This document shows positions 41,004 to 53,600 of a DNA stretch of 64,000 bases, in pieces; positions within the stretch are counted from its first letter, which is position 1, and the number at the start of each line of letters is the position of its first letter. Source of the DNA: Strigamia acuminata (Eukaryota > Arthropoda > Chilopoda > Geophilomorpha > Linotaeniidae); assembly GCA_949358305.1 (NCBI GenBank), contig OX442318.1, positions 8,418,501 through 8,482,500 of the forward strand, in the 5' to 3' direction. Under the pieces are notes generated by a model. The model worked only from the letters and a program-made list of their open reading frames with translations. It searched no databases and was not told the origin of the DNA. A program made the position numbers and the translations under genes.

Positions 41004-42904
41004 TGTGACAAATTAATAGGGCTATAAATGCCTGATTTTCCACCAGAAGGCGCTGTTGCGCCATTTTGACGGTAATTCTACTGTATTTGTTGTAGAACCA
41101 ATGTAATTCCTAAATAAAGTTATTTATGGTGTTTTAATTACAAATATGTTCGTTTGATAAGAATAAACAATTCAATCTTCATGATATCGAAATATCACGG
41201 CCGAAATTACAGAGAATCGTCTGCTAAAACCGCATTTGTCAATGCGCAATGTCGCCACTAGATGGCGCTATCGCAGATCAGCGGTAAATTCGAAATACGG
41301 AATTAAATGAATAACAAGATATATATATTAAATAAGTAGTTAATATATTCACGTAGATTATTTAATTGGACAATAATATAAAGATATATTATTGCATTGA
41401 ATGTTTGGAAGAAGAATTGGTCACATTCTTGGAAATGTGACCTTGCGGATTAAAGGATTAATGTGTGACTTGGGAATGTGTCCTGGGTATCCACTTCCGG
41501 TCCCCGGTATCCATTTCCTGTTTCATGTCAAGGATTAGCATAATCCAAGTTTGCATCTCCGTATCCACTTCCTGCGATACGAGATTGGTGGAACTTAATC
41601 CCACCGAGTATAAAACTCCCTGACAACAGGAAGTTAAGTTAGTTCTTGATTTCTGGTTATTTGGTATGTTCCGCATGTCAAATAACTGTTTCTTACTCAG
41701 GGCATGGGCCTACCGGTCCATGCATAGCATGGCTCTGCTGAGCCATGCAACCCCCGTCAACTGAAGGCGAAGTTCGGACTGTTAATGTTTCCGTCAAACG
41801 GTCTTGCCGAGGAGAAAGCCTCCCGCATAAGTATCCTCGTGGTCGGACAATAGAATCACGTGTGATACCAAAGTATTTAGTAACCGTTAGTAGCACTGTT
41901 ACTGAAAGAGATTGACTCCATCACTTGATGGTGCCAAAGCAGTCTGCATGCAAAACATGCAGTTACCGCCAGTAGCACTATGTGTTTGGGAAAGTTATAT
42001 CTCTTCGGTGATGGTGCCAAAGCAGTCTACTTATGAGTAGTATCTCGGGTGATTAATTCTGTTGTGCAGAACTGCGGGCTATATCCCCCTGAATACCAGT
42101 GCCGTCTCTCACCGCACTGTTATTTAGGGCACGCGCGATACTGTTCTGCTCGGCAAGGCGAACTTTGACGGCAATTGTGTGTTGCGATGTTTAACCTTTA
42201 TTATATTTTGTAGTTGATAAATACACCTTAATTGTTTAAACTTGGCAACAAGTTAACAACCGAAGTAAGTCACGAGACTTATTTCACTGTATGACGAATC
42301 AAATTCGTAACAATAAATTGAATACAATTTATTGAGTTAATTTATTAAACTCACAACATCGCGAATTAAATATAATTCGCAAGCGGAACCTTGGCGAATA
42401 AATGACTTCATTTATTCATTACCAATTTCCAACCCTAGTTGTGGCGGTGCACATGAGTCAACCGCACCTCTCGGATCGAACCAAGAAGCATTACACGGAC
42501 CATTACACGATACGGACCTGGAACGCGAACGAAGTAGTTCCACGATTACGAAGCGCCGACGGAAGCCGCGAGGACACAGCCAGCCCGGCTATCGCAGACG
42601 ACATCTATAACTCGGTCGAGCGGGCGTTTTGCCGTTCCCGAACCCCGGATCACCAATAACCGTAATCATATTATTTCAGGGCTGTTTTACAGCCAATTTC
42701 ATGTATAGTTTAACTTGTATTTAACTTGCCAAATGTCGGCATTAGTCATTTGTATAACTTTAGATTTGTTTATATTGTTTAATAACAATAAATGTCTTGT
42801 TTTGATAACTCTGTTGTATTTATTTATCTCGTTACTATTCACTAATTCACGCGACTTATACCCGGTACTATCATGCGATAGGAGTTGTGGTCGTCACCGT
42901 CACA
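41004..42904 (+). repeat. 3' LTR (1901 bp) of the non-autonomous element
   Basis: Same length and sequence as 36235-38135 as far as read; followed by ACGT and then the last four bases of the interrupted 135-bp LTR. Confidence 0.95.
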
Positions 42905-42912
42905 ACGTTACA

Positions 42913-43091
42913 GTTGCAAAAGACGATTTGGACGAAAAGCACGTGGGCTTGACGTTGTCGAAAATCGAAAGTTGCGAAGAAAGTTGGAGACGATTTAGGA
43001 GACGTGTGTAGGACATAAATCATGTGGACGCGACGCATGGTTCCGGTTACAATGGCGGGAGTGGTCTTGCGAAGAATAATTTCTGTGGTGC
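42913..43091. other. Leader of the acidic ORF, continuing from 30374
   Basis: Without the nested elements, 30170-30374 joins 42918 onward. Both sides contain a related segment: GATTTGGATGAAGAGCGC ... TTGTCGAAAATCGAA at about 30241-30290 and GATTTGGACGAAAAGCAC ... TTGTCGAAAATCGAA at about 42924-42970. So the older unit carries a tandem duplication, coding-like in one frame (DLDE..GLTLSKIE), interrupted by stops. Confidence 0.4.
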
Positions 43092-44018
43092 TTGGTTTTG
43101 AAGACGGAAGCGGAACGCCAAAAATTGGAAACTACGGGTTTGCTTCGCCCAGAATTACTAAAATTATTGTTGGCGAATAACATTGAACGACAAAAGGCAG
43201 CGCAGGAACGTTTCAGATCTGATTACGTTCAAAATCAGAAATTCGATTACCAATCCACTACGGACGCGTTAGTTCGACAAATGGTGGACCTGATGAAAAT
43301 AATGACTCGGAACGCGGCAAAAGTTTCAAGGGGTGGCCAGACGATTTTGGACGGACATACCAGCGATGGACAGAAGTCCGAGGACGTAAAACACGAAGCG
43401 AAATCTGACGAGACGAACGAATTAGACGATAATGACGAAGATAGATACGACGAGAAATTAGACGGAAAAGACCAAGACGGTGATGACGATAGCCAAAACG
43501 ATGATGATGAGGATGAAAATGACGACGATTTTGACGAAAACGAAGAAAATCGAGATGCGGACGAAGAAAATCGAGTTGCGAATAAGGCGAAATTGGAAAA
43601 GGACAAGTCGGAAATAGATAAAAAAAATAAGATGAAAATAGTATTTAATACGAATTCGAACGAATTTGATGCGAGTTCAGACGAGGTTGATGCGTATTGC
43701 GACGAGAAAAGCGAGGAATATGACGAGAAAGGCGAGGAATGCGACGAGAGGGGCGAGGAATGCGACGAGAGGGGCGAGGAATGCGACGAGAGGGGCGAGG
43801 AATGCGACGAGAGGGGCGAGGAATGCGACGAGAGGGGCGAAGAATGCGACGAGAGGGGCGAGGAATACGACGAGAAAGGCGAGGAATGCGACGAGAGGGG
43901 CAAGGAATACGACAAGGAAGGCGAGGAATACGACGAGAGGGGCGAGGAAAACATAATTAAACCCAATTTACCTTTAAATGGGCTAAAAGAGAAAATAGAC
44001 AAGAAAACACAAGCATAA
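43092..44018 (+). CDS. Acidic, repeat-bearing ORF running into the satellite
   Basis: Open from 43092 (TTG; first in-frame ATG at 43281) to TAA 44018. Up to about residue 75 it is helical and charged (LLRPELLKLLLANNIERQKA ... VRQMVDLMKIM), reminiscent of a gag-type N-terminus. A long Asp/Glu-rich stretch follows (about residues 100-180), then eleven or so 7-residue repeats of the EECDERG type encoded by 21-bp units, then 23 residues encoded by the first satellite monomer (ENIIKPNLPLNGLKEKIDKK). The missing ATG at the left and the repeat expansion make function doubtful. It could be a decayed gag of the older element, or a host acidic protein. Confidence 0.45.
   Translation: MVLKTEAERQKLETTGLLRPELLKLLLANNIERQKAAQERFRSDYVQNQKFDYQSTTDALVRQMVDLMKIMTRNAAKVSRGGQTILDGHTSDGQKSEDVKHEAKSDETNELDDNDEDRYDEKLDGKDQDGDDDSQNDDDEDENDDDFDENEENRDADEENRVANKAKLEKDKSEIDKKNKMKIVFNTNSNEFDASSDEVDAYCDEKSEEYDEKGEECDERGEECDERGEECDERGEECDERGEECDERGEECDERGEEYDEKGEECDERGKEYDKEGEEYDERGEENIIKPNLPLNGLKEKIDKKTQA
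43708..43950 (+). repeat. 21-bp in-frame minisatellite
   Basis: About eleven copies of GAGGAATGCGACGAGAGGGG(C), with variants TATGAC and AAAGGC. The unit length is a multiple of three, so the ORF stays open across it. It ends where the 62-bp satellite begins. Confidence 0.9.
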
Positions 44019-47000
44019 TTAAACACAATTTACCTTTAAATGGGCTAAAAGAGAAAATAGACAAAAAAATACAAGCATAATTAAACACAATTTACCTTTA
44101 AATGGGCTAAAAGAGAAAATAAACAAGAAAACACAAGCATAATTAAACACAATTTACTTTTAAATGGGCTAAAAGAGAAAATAGACAAGAAAACCAAGCA
44201 TAATTAAACACAATTTACCTTTAAATGGGCTAAAAGAGAAAATAGACAAGAAAACACAAGCATACTAGTAATTAAACACAATTTACCTTTAAATGAGCTA
44301 AAAGAGAAAATAGACAAGAAAACACAAGCATACTAGTAATTAAACACAATTTACCTTTAAACGGGCTAAAAGAGAAAATAGACAAGAAAACGCAAGCATA
44401 ATTAAACACAATTTACCTTTAAATGAGCTAAAAGAGAAAATAAACAAAAAAACACAAGCATACTAGTAATTAAACACAATTTACCTTTAAACGGGCTAAA
44501 AGAGAAAATAGACAAGAAAACGCAAGCATAATTAAACACAATTTACCTTTAAATGAGCTAAAAGAGAAAATAGACAAGAAAACACAAGCATACTAGTAAT
44601 TAAACACAATTTACCTTTAAACGGGCTAAAAGAGAAAATAGACAAGAAAACACAAGCATAATTAAACACAATTTACCTTTAAATGAGCTAAAAGAGAAAA
44701 TAAACAAAAAAACACAAGCGTAATTAAACACAATTTACCTTAAAATGAGCTAAAAGAGAAAATAGACAAAAAAACACAAGCATAATTAAACACAATTTAC
44801 CTTTAAATGAGCTAAAAGAGAAAATAGACAAGAAAACACAAGCATACTAGTAATTAAACACAATTTACCTTTAAACGGGCTAAAAAAGAAAATAGACAAG
44901 AAAACACAAGCATACTAGTAATTAAACACAATTTACCTTTAAATGAGCTAAAAGAGAAAATAGACAAGAAAACGCAAGCATACTAGTAATTAAACACAAT
45001 TTACCTTTAAACGGGCTAAAAGAGAAAATAGACAAGAAAACGCAAGCATAATTAAACACAATTTACCTTTAAACGGGCTAAAAGAGAAAATAGACAAAAA
45101 AACACAAGCATAATTAAACACAATTTACCTTTAAATGAGCTAAAAGAGAAAATAGACAAGAAAACACAAGCATACTAGTAATTAAACACAATTTACCTTT
45201 AAACGGGCTAAAAAAGAAAATAGACAAGAAAACACAAGCATACTAGTAATTAAACACAATTTACCTTTAAATGAGCTAAAAGAGAAAATAGACAAGAAAA
45301 CACAAGCATACTAGTAATTAAACACAATTTACCTTTAAACGGGCTAAAAAAGAAAATAGACAAGAAAACACAAGCATACTAGTAATTAAACACAATTTAC
45401 CTTTAAATGAGCTAAAAGAGAAAATAGACAAGAAAACACAAGCATACTAGTAATTAAACACAATTTACCTTTAAACGGGCTAAAAGAGAAAATAGACAAG
45501 AAAACGCAAGCATAATTAAACACAATTTACCTTTAAATGGGCTAAAAGAGAAAATAGACAAGAAAACCAAGCATAATTAAACACAATTTACCTTTAAATG
45601 GGCTAAAAGAGAAAATAGACAAGAAAACACAAGCATAATTAAACACAATTTACCTTAAAATGAGCTAAAAGAGAAAATAGACAAAAAAACACAAGCATAA
45701 TTAAACACAATTTACCTTTAAATGAGCTAAAAGAGAAAATAGACAAAAAAACACAAGCATAATTAAACACAATTTACCTTTAAATGGGCTAAAAAAGAAA
45801 ATAGACAAGAAAACCAAGCATAATTAAACACAATTTACCTTTAAATGGGCTAAAAGAGAAAATAGACAAGAAAACCAAGCATAATTAAACACAATTTACC
45901 TTTAAATGGGCTAAAAGAGAAAATAGACAAGAAAACACAAGCATAATTAAACACAATTTACCTTAAAATGAGCTAAAAGAGAAAATAGACAAAAAAACAC
46001 AAGCATAATTAAACACAATTTACCTTTAAATGAGCTAAAAGAGAAAATAGACAAAAAAACACAAGCATAATTAAACACAATTTACCTTTAAATGGGCTAA
46101 AAAAGAAAATAGACAAGAAAACCAAGCATAATTAAACACAATTTACCTTTAAATGGGCTAAAAGAGAAAATAGACAAGAAAACACAAGCATAATTAAACA
46201 CAATTTACCTTAAAATGAGCTAAAAGAGAAAATAGACAAAAAAACACAAGCATAATTAAACACAATTTACCTTTAAATGAGCTAAAAGAGAAAACAGACA
46301 AAAAAACACAAGCATAATTAAACACAATTTACCTTTAAATGGGCTAAAAAAGAAAATAGACAAGAAAACCAAGCATAATTAAACACAATTTACCTTTAAA
46401 TGGGCTAAAAGAGAAAATAGACAAAAAAACACAAGCATAATTAAACACAATTTACCTTTAAATGGGCTAAAAAAGAAAATAGACAAGAAAACCAAGCATA
46501 ATTAAACACAATTTACCTTTAAATGGGCTAAAAGAGAAAATAGACAAGAAAACACAAGCATAATTAAACACAATTTACCTTTAAATGGGCTAAAAGAGAA
46601 AATAGACAAGAAAACCAAGCATAATTAAACACAATTTACCTTTAAATGGGCTAAAAGAGAAAATAGACAAGAAAACACAAGCATAATTAAACACAATTTA
46701 CCTTTAAATGGGCTAAAAGAGAAAATAGACAAAAAAATACAAGCATAATTAAACACAATTTACCTTTAAATGGGCTAAAAGAGAAAATAAACAAGAAAAC
46801 ACAAGCATAATTAAACAAAATTTACTTTTAAATGGGCTAAAAGAGAAAATAGACAAGAAAACCAAGCATAATTAAACACAATTTACCTTTAAATGGGCTA
46901 AAAGAGAAAATAGACAAGAAAACCAAGCATAATTAAACACAATTTACCTTTAAATGGGCTAAAAGAGAAAATAGACAAGAAAACCAAGCATAATTAAACA

Positions 47001-50000
47001 CAATTTACCTTTAAATGGGCTAAAAGAGAAAATAGACAAGAAAACCAAGCATAATTAAACACAATTTACCTTTAAATGAGCTAAAAGAGAAAATAGACAA
47101 AAAAACACAAGCATAATTAAACACAATTTACCTTTAAATGAGCTAAAAGAGAAAATAGACAAGAAAACACAAGCATAATTAAACACAATTTACCTTTAAA
47201 TGAGCTAAAAGAGAAAATAGACAAAAAAACACAAGCATAATTAAACACAATTTACCTTTAAATGAGCTAAAAGAGAAAATAGACAAAAAAACACAAGCAA
47301 AATTAAACACAATTTACCTTTAAATGGGCTAAAAAAGAAAATAGACAAGAAAACCAAGCATAATTAAACACAATTTACCTTTAAATGGGCTAAAAGAGAA
47401 AATAGACAAAAAAACACAAGCATAATTAAACACAATTTACCTTTAAATGAGCTAAAAGAGAAAATAGACAAGAAAACACAAGCATAATTAAACACAATTT
47501 ACCTTTAAATGAGCTAAAAGAGAAAATAGACAAGAAAACACAAGCATAATTAAACACAATTTACCTTTAAATGGGCTAAAAAAGAAAATAGACAAGAAAA
47601 CCAAGCATAATTAAACACAATTTACCTTAAAATGAGCTAAAAGAGAAAATAGCCAAAAAAACACAAGCATAATTAAACACAATTTACCTTTAAATGAGCT
47701 AAAAGAGAAAATAGACAAAAAAACACAAGCATAATTAAACACAATTTACCTTTAAATGAGCTAAAAGAGAAAACAGACAAAAAAACACAAGCATAATTAA
47801 ACACAATTTACCTTTAAATGGGCTAAAAAAGAAAATAGACAAGAAAACCAAGCATAATTAAACACAATTTACCTTAAAATGAGCTAAAAGAGAAAATAGA
47901 CAAGAAAACCAAGCATAATTAAACACAATTTACCTTTAAATGGGCTAAAAAAGAAAATAGACAAGAAAACCAAGCATAATTAAACACAATTTACCTTAAA
48001 ATGAGCTAAAAGAGAAAATAGACAAGAAAACCAAGCATAATTAAACACAATTTACCTTTAAATGAGCTAAAAGAGAAAATAGACAAAAAACACAAGCATA
48101 ATTAAACACAATTTACCTTTAAATGGGCTAAAAAAGAAAATAGACAAGAAAACCAAGCATAATTAAACACAATTTACCTTTAAATGAGCTAAAAGAGAAA
48201 ATAGACAAAAAAACACAAGCATAATTAAACACAATTTACCTTTAAATGGGCTAAAAAAGAAAATAGACAAGAAAACACAAACACAATTAAACACAATTTA
48301 CCTTCAAATGAGCTAAAAGAGAAAATAAACAATTAAAAACAAGCATAATTAAACACAATTTACCTTTAAATGAGCTAAAAGAGAAAATAGACAAGAAAAA
48401 ACAAGCACAATTAAACACAATTTACCTTCAAATGAGCTAAAAGAGAAAATAAACAAGTAAAAACAAGCATAATTAAACACAATTTACCTTTAAATGAGCT
48501 AAAAGAGAAAATAAACAAGTGAAAACAAGCATAATTAAACACAATTTACCTTTAAATGAGCTAAAAGAGAAAATAAACAAGTGAAAACAAGCATAATTAA
48601 ACACAATTTACCTTTAAATGAGCTAAAAGAGAAAATAAACAAGTGAAAACAAGCATAATTAAACACAATTTACCTTTAAATGAGCTAAAAGAGAAAATAA
48701 ACAAGTGAAAACAAGCATAATTAAACACAATTTACCTTTAAATGGGCTAAAAAAGAAAATAGACAAAAAAACCAAGCATAATTAAACACAATTTACCTTT
48801 AAATGGGCTAAAAAAGAAAATAGACAAGAAAACACAAACACAATTAAACACAATTTACCTTCAAATGAGCTAAAAGTGAAAATAAACAATTAAAAACAAG
48901 CATAATTAAACACAATTTACCTTTAAATGAGCTAAAAGAGAAAATAGACAAGAAAAAATAAGCACAATTAAACACAATTTACCTTCAAATAAGCTAAAAG
49001 AGAAAATAAACAAGTAAAAACAAGCATAATTAAACACAATTTACCTTTAAATGAGCTAAAAGAGAAAATAAACAAGTGAAAACAAGCATAATTAAACACA
49101 ATTTACCTTTAAATGAGCTAAAAGAGAAAATAAACAAGTGAAAACAAGCATAATTATACACAATTTACCTTTAAATGAGCTAAAAGAGAAAATAGACAAG
49201 AAAAAACAAGCACAATTAAACACAATTTACCTTCAAATGAGCTAAAAGAGAAAATAAACAAGTAAAAACAAGCATAATTAAACACAATTTACCTTTAAAT
49301 GAGCTAAAAGAGAAAATAAACAAGTGAAAACAAGCATAATTAAACACAATTTACCTTCAAATGAGCTAAAAGAGAAAATAAACAAGTAAAAACAAGCATA
49401 ATTAAACACAATTTACCTTCAAATGAGCTAAAAGAGAAAATAAACAAGTGAAAACAAGCATAATTATACACAATTTACCTTTAAATGAGCTAAAAGAGAA
49501 AATAGACAAGAAAAAACAAGCACAATTAAACACAATTTACCTTCAAATGAGCTAAAAGAGAAAATAAACAAGTAAAAACAAGCATAATTAAACACAATTT
49601 ACCTTTAAATGAGCTAAAAGAGAAAATAGACAAGAAAAAACAAGCACAATTAAACACAATTTACCTTCAAATGAGCTAAAAGAGAAAATAAACAAGTAAA
49701 AACAAGCATAATTAAACACAATTTACCTTTAAATGAGCTAAAAGAGAAAATAAACAAGTGAAAACAAGCATAATTAAACACAATTTACCTTCAAATGAGC
49801 TAAAAGAGAAAATAAACAAGTAAAAACAAGCATAATTAAACACAATTTACCTTCAAATGAGCTAAAAGAGAAAATAAACAAGTGAAAACAAGCATAATTA
49901 TACACAATTTACCTTTAAATGAGCTAAAAGAGAAAATAGACAAGAAAAAACAAGCACAATTAAACACAATTTACCTTCAAATGAGCTAAAAGAGAAAATA

Positions 50001-51963
50001 AACAAGTAAAAACAAGCATAATTAAACACAATTTACCTTTAAATGAGCTAAAAGAGAAAATAAACAAGTGAAAACAAGCATAATTAAACACAATTTACCT
50101 TCAAATGAGCTAAAAGAGAAAATAAACAAGTGAAAACAAGCATAATTATACACAATTTACCTTTAAATGAGCTAAAAGAGAAAATAGACAAGAAAAAACA
50201 AGCACAATTAAACACAATTTACCTTCAAATGAGCTAAAAGAGAAAATAAACAAGTAAAAACAAGCATAATTAAACACAATTTACCTTTAAATGAGCTAAA
50301 AGAGAAAATAGACAAGAAAAAACAAGCACAATTAAACACAATTTACCTTTAAATGAGCTAAAAGAGAAAATAAACAAGTGAAAACAAGCATAATTAAACA
50401 CAATTTACCTTTAAATGAGCTAAAAGAGAAAATAAACAAGTAAAAACAAGCATAATTAAACACAATTTACCTTCAAATGAGCTAAAAGAGAAAATAAACA
50501 AGTGAAAACAAGCATAATTATACACAATTTACCTTTAAATGAGCTAAAAGAGAAAATAGACAAGAAAAAACAAGCACAATTAAACACAATTTACCTTCAA
50601 ATGAGCTAAAAGAGAAAATAAACAAGTAAAAACAAGCATAATTAAACACAATTTACCTTTAAATGAGCTAAAAGAGAAAATAAACAAGTGAAAACAAGCA
50701 TAATTAAACACAATTTACCTTCAAATGAGCTAAAAGAGAAAATAAACAAGTGAAAACAAGCATAATTATACACAATTTACCTTTAAATGAGCTAAAAGAG
50801 AAAATAGACAAGAAAAAACAAGCACAATTAAACACAATTTACCTTCAAATGAGCTAAAAGAGAAAATAAACAAGTAAAAACAAGCATAATTAAACACAAT
50901 TTACCTTTAAATGAGCTAAAAGAGAAAATAGACAAGAAAAAACAAGCACAATTAAACACAATTTACCTTCAAATGAGCTAAAAGAGAAAATAAACAAGTA
51001 AAAACAAGCATAATTAAACACAATTTACCTTCAAATGAGCTAAAAGAGAAAATAAACAAGTAAAAACAAGCATAATTAAACACAATTTACCTTTAAATGA
51101 GCTAAAAGAGAAAATAAACAAGTGAAAACAAGCATAATTATACACAATTTACCTTCAAATGAGCTAAAAGAGAAAATAAACAAGTAAAAACAAGCATAAT
51201 TAAACACAATTTACCTTTAAATGAGCTAAAAGAGAAAATAGACAAGAAAAAACAAGCACAATTAAACACAATTTACCTTCAAATGAGCTAAAAGAGAAAA
51301 TAAACAAGTAAAAACAAGCATAATTAAACACAATTTACCTTTAAATGAGCTAAAAGAGAAAATAAACAAGTGAAAACAAGCACAATTAAACACAATTTAC
51401 CTTCAAATGAGCTAAAAGAGAAAATAAACAAGTGAAAACAAGCATAATTATACACAATTTACCTTTAAATGAGCTAAAAGAGAAAATAGACAAGAAAAAA
51501 CAAGCACAATTAAACACAATTTACCTTCAAATGAGCTAAAAGAGAAAATAAACAAGTAAAAACAAGCATAATTAAACACAATTTACCTTTAAATGAGCTA
51601 AAAGAGAAAATAAACAAGTAAAAACAAGCATAATTAAACACAATTTACCTTCAAATGAGCTAAAAGAGAAAATAAACAAGTGAAAACAAGCATAATTATA
51701 CACAATTTACCTTTAAATGAGCTAAAAGAGAAAATAGACAAGAAAAAACAAGCACAATTAAACACAATTTACCTTCAAATGAGCTAAAAGAGAAAATAAA
51801 CAAGTAAAAACAAGCATAATTAAACACAATTTACCTTTAAATGGGCTAAAAAAGAAAATAGACAAAAAAAACAAAATAATCATGATTAAATACAATTTAC
51901 CTTTAAATGGGCTAAAAAAGAAAATAGACAAAAAAAAACAAAACAATCATGATTAAACACACT
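43950..51963. repeat. 8-kb satellite array, ~62-bp monomer
   Basis: About 130 head-to-tail monomers of the form ATTAAACACAATTTACCTTT AAATG(G/A)GCTAAAAGAG AAAATAGACAAGAAAACACAAGCATA. Variants: a CATACTAGTAATT insert (about 66 bp) at 44.2-45.5 kb; a shorter ACCAAGC form (61 bp) at 45.5-48.2 kb; and AAACAAGTGAAAACAAGC and AAGAAAAAACAAGCACAATT forms at 48.3-51.8 kb. The variants are clustered, which indicates local expansion. The leftmost monomer encodes the C-terminus of the acidic ORF. No gene or larger element interrupts the array. Confidence 0.97.
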
Positions 51964-53600
51964 TACCACATTACTAAAACAAAAAAATTGAAATAAACAT
52001 TAAATCAAGAATTATAAACAATGTATAAAATTTTTGTAAATAGGACAGTTTGGATGATCTATATAATTATTCAACTCAAATATTGACCTTGGACTTCTCA
52101 TTCAATTTGGCCAATTATGTGGAAAAGTTTAGCCAAATTGGAAGGAAAAGACGCCGCCCAATTGGACTAGGACGAGCTGTCTGATTGGACTCGGAAAAAG
52201 CCGCACAATTGATCAGAAAACAGAAAAATCGGCTGCTGTGACTGTGGTTGTACACCTGAAATAAAAATTAATATTTAGTCAGTAATTTAGGTAATTTATT
52301 GTGATTTCTTTTTCTAATTAAAATTCGAAAAAAATTTGCTGTTTACAAACAGTAATAAATAAAAAAAAATAAAACTTTATTTTAAAAATAAAATTTTATT
52401 CTAAAAATAAAATTTTATTTTAAAAATAAAATTTTATTCTAAAAATAAAATTTTATTTTAAAAATAAAATTTTATTCTAAAAATAAAACTTTATTCTAAA
52501 AATAAAACTTTATTCTAAAAATAAAACTTTATTCTAAAAATAAAATTTTATTTTAAATAATTAAATCAATCAATAACTGTTTCGTAAAAATAAAGAAAAT
52601 TGTTCAACAAAGCAAAGAAAACGAGAGTCCGTGATAACTGGTGTGAACCCCGTCGTCTGATAACGGTTGTTAAATTTTTGTAATTTTTTATCGATTTTTT
52701 TTAGAAAACAGATGAAAGACGGATGAAAAATGTAGGAATTTGTTTTTTTTTGCTAGTTTACATCGTGTAAATAATAAATTATACTATTTACGATAATTTC
52801 AAAAGATTTCAAAAATTTTTCAAAACATTTCAAAAAATTTTCAAAAAATCTTCAACAAATTTGTCAAAAAAATTTGAGAAAATCAGATTAAAACGAAATA
52901 TTTCGCTAAACTTGACAATTCAGTACTTTTCCCGTTAAAATTCATTGTTTTACAATGCTGATCGAAGTGTTTTACCTTTTTATACAAAAGAAATTGATCA
53001 AAATTTACGGAGCACAACGGGAGGTCAACCCTTCCCGAAAGCTCAGCGCGAAGTGAGGTCAAAAGCACTTTTCAAGCCCGGATGTAGCTAAATAGAGGAC
53101 GGCTCTGTACGTTATGCTCCCATCTCCGTTGAGTATCGTCCGCCAACTAGAATGATTCGTTTTATCAACTAAAATAGGCCTAAAATAAAATACAAATTTC
53201 TAAAAATCTTAAATTAATATTTTAGCTGTTCTATATGAAATTCCTTAAAATAAAAATTGCAAATTCATTCTTGTTCTAAATTCATACTCAGCATTCAGTG
53301 CAAATGAGTTATAATTCGTCGTTATTCATCTGTATTACGCCTATGCCTAATTAGCCCTAATAATGTTAAAATAATGTAATAAACAACAATAAACTGATTA
53401 ATTAACAAAAACAATTGACAGCATTGTACTGAAATTTTGTTCCTTTATTTCCTTTGTGTGCCAATGGCCATTGTAAAAGCGGGGTGCCGTTCCAACGGCG
53501 AATCGTCCAAGGGCGAATCTGGCCATTCGGACGAATGGCGAATTTCGACTTTATTCTGTCCAAAACAGTCCCAACGGCAAATTTCTCCCAATTCAGCATT
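51964..53600. other. AT-rich spacer after the satellite
   Basis: Contains a 19-bp repeat of AATAAAATTTTATTCTAAA units (about 52366-52556, ten copies, each self-complementary in AAATTTTATTT). A GC-richer strip at 53030-53160 has no coding frame of note. No genes or RNA genes are seen. Confidence 0.6.

Larger units (their letters stand above)
36235..42904 (+). mobile_element. Non-autonomous LTR element with 1901-bp LTRs
   Basis: LTRs 36235-38135 and 41004-42904 are the same length and read identically, so insertion is very recent. The ACGT target duplication is at 36231-36234 and 42905-42908, within the 3' LTR of the decayed gypsy element. The primer-binding site matches the 3' end of tRNA-Gln and AATTATTTAAGGGGGA precedes the 3' LTR. 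The 2868-bp interior has no protease, reverse transcriptase, RNase H or integrase, only a 133-codon frame of unknown type. Long LTRs with a gene-poor interior fit a LARD-type element mobilised in trans by an unseen partner. Confidence 0.9.
30375..42912 (+). mobile_element. Decayed Ty3/gypsy (Mag-like) element with nested insertion
   Basis: 135-bp LTR 30375-30509 (TGTAACAT...ACGTTACA); 3' LTR 36104-36234 continued at 42909-42912 after the nested element. A 5-bp target duplication GTTGC lies at 30370-30374 and 42913-42917, which proves the outer boundary. PBS TGGTGTCAGAAGTGG (30510) and a purine tract AAGAAAGGGGAGA before the 3' LTR. The two LTRs differ at about nine positions, so insertion is older than the other two full elements. 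gag is open, pol is broken by several frameshifts and an internal deletion, so this copy is dead. It hosts a solo LTR (34419-36002) and a nested element (36235-42904). Confidence 0.9.

Noticed and set aside
43247-44026. Long Ser-rich frame on the minus strand opposite the acidic ORF
   Set aside because: It is the complement of the Asp/Glu-rich 21-bp repeats; stop-free only because of repeat composition.
43950-51963. CRISPR-like array
   Set aside because: Units are contiguous ~62-bp tandem monomers without unique spacers, in a eukaryotic context.
52366-52556. Telomere- or centromere-type simple repeat
   Set aside because: The 19-bp AATAAAATTTTATTCTAAA unit matches no telomere motif and is short.
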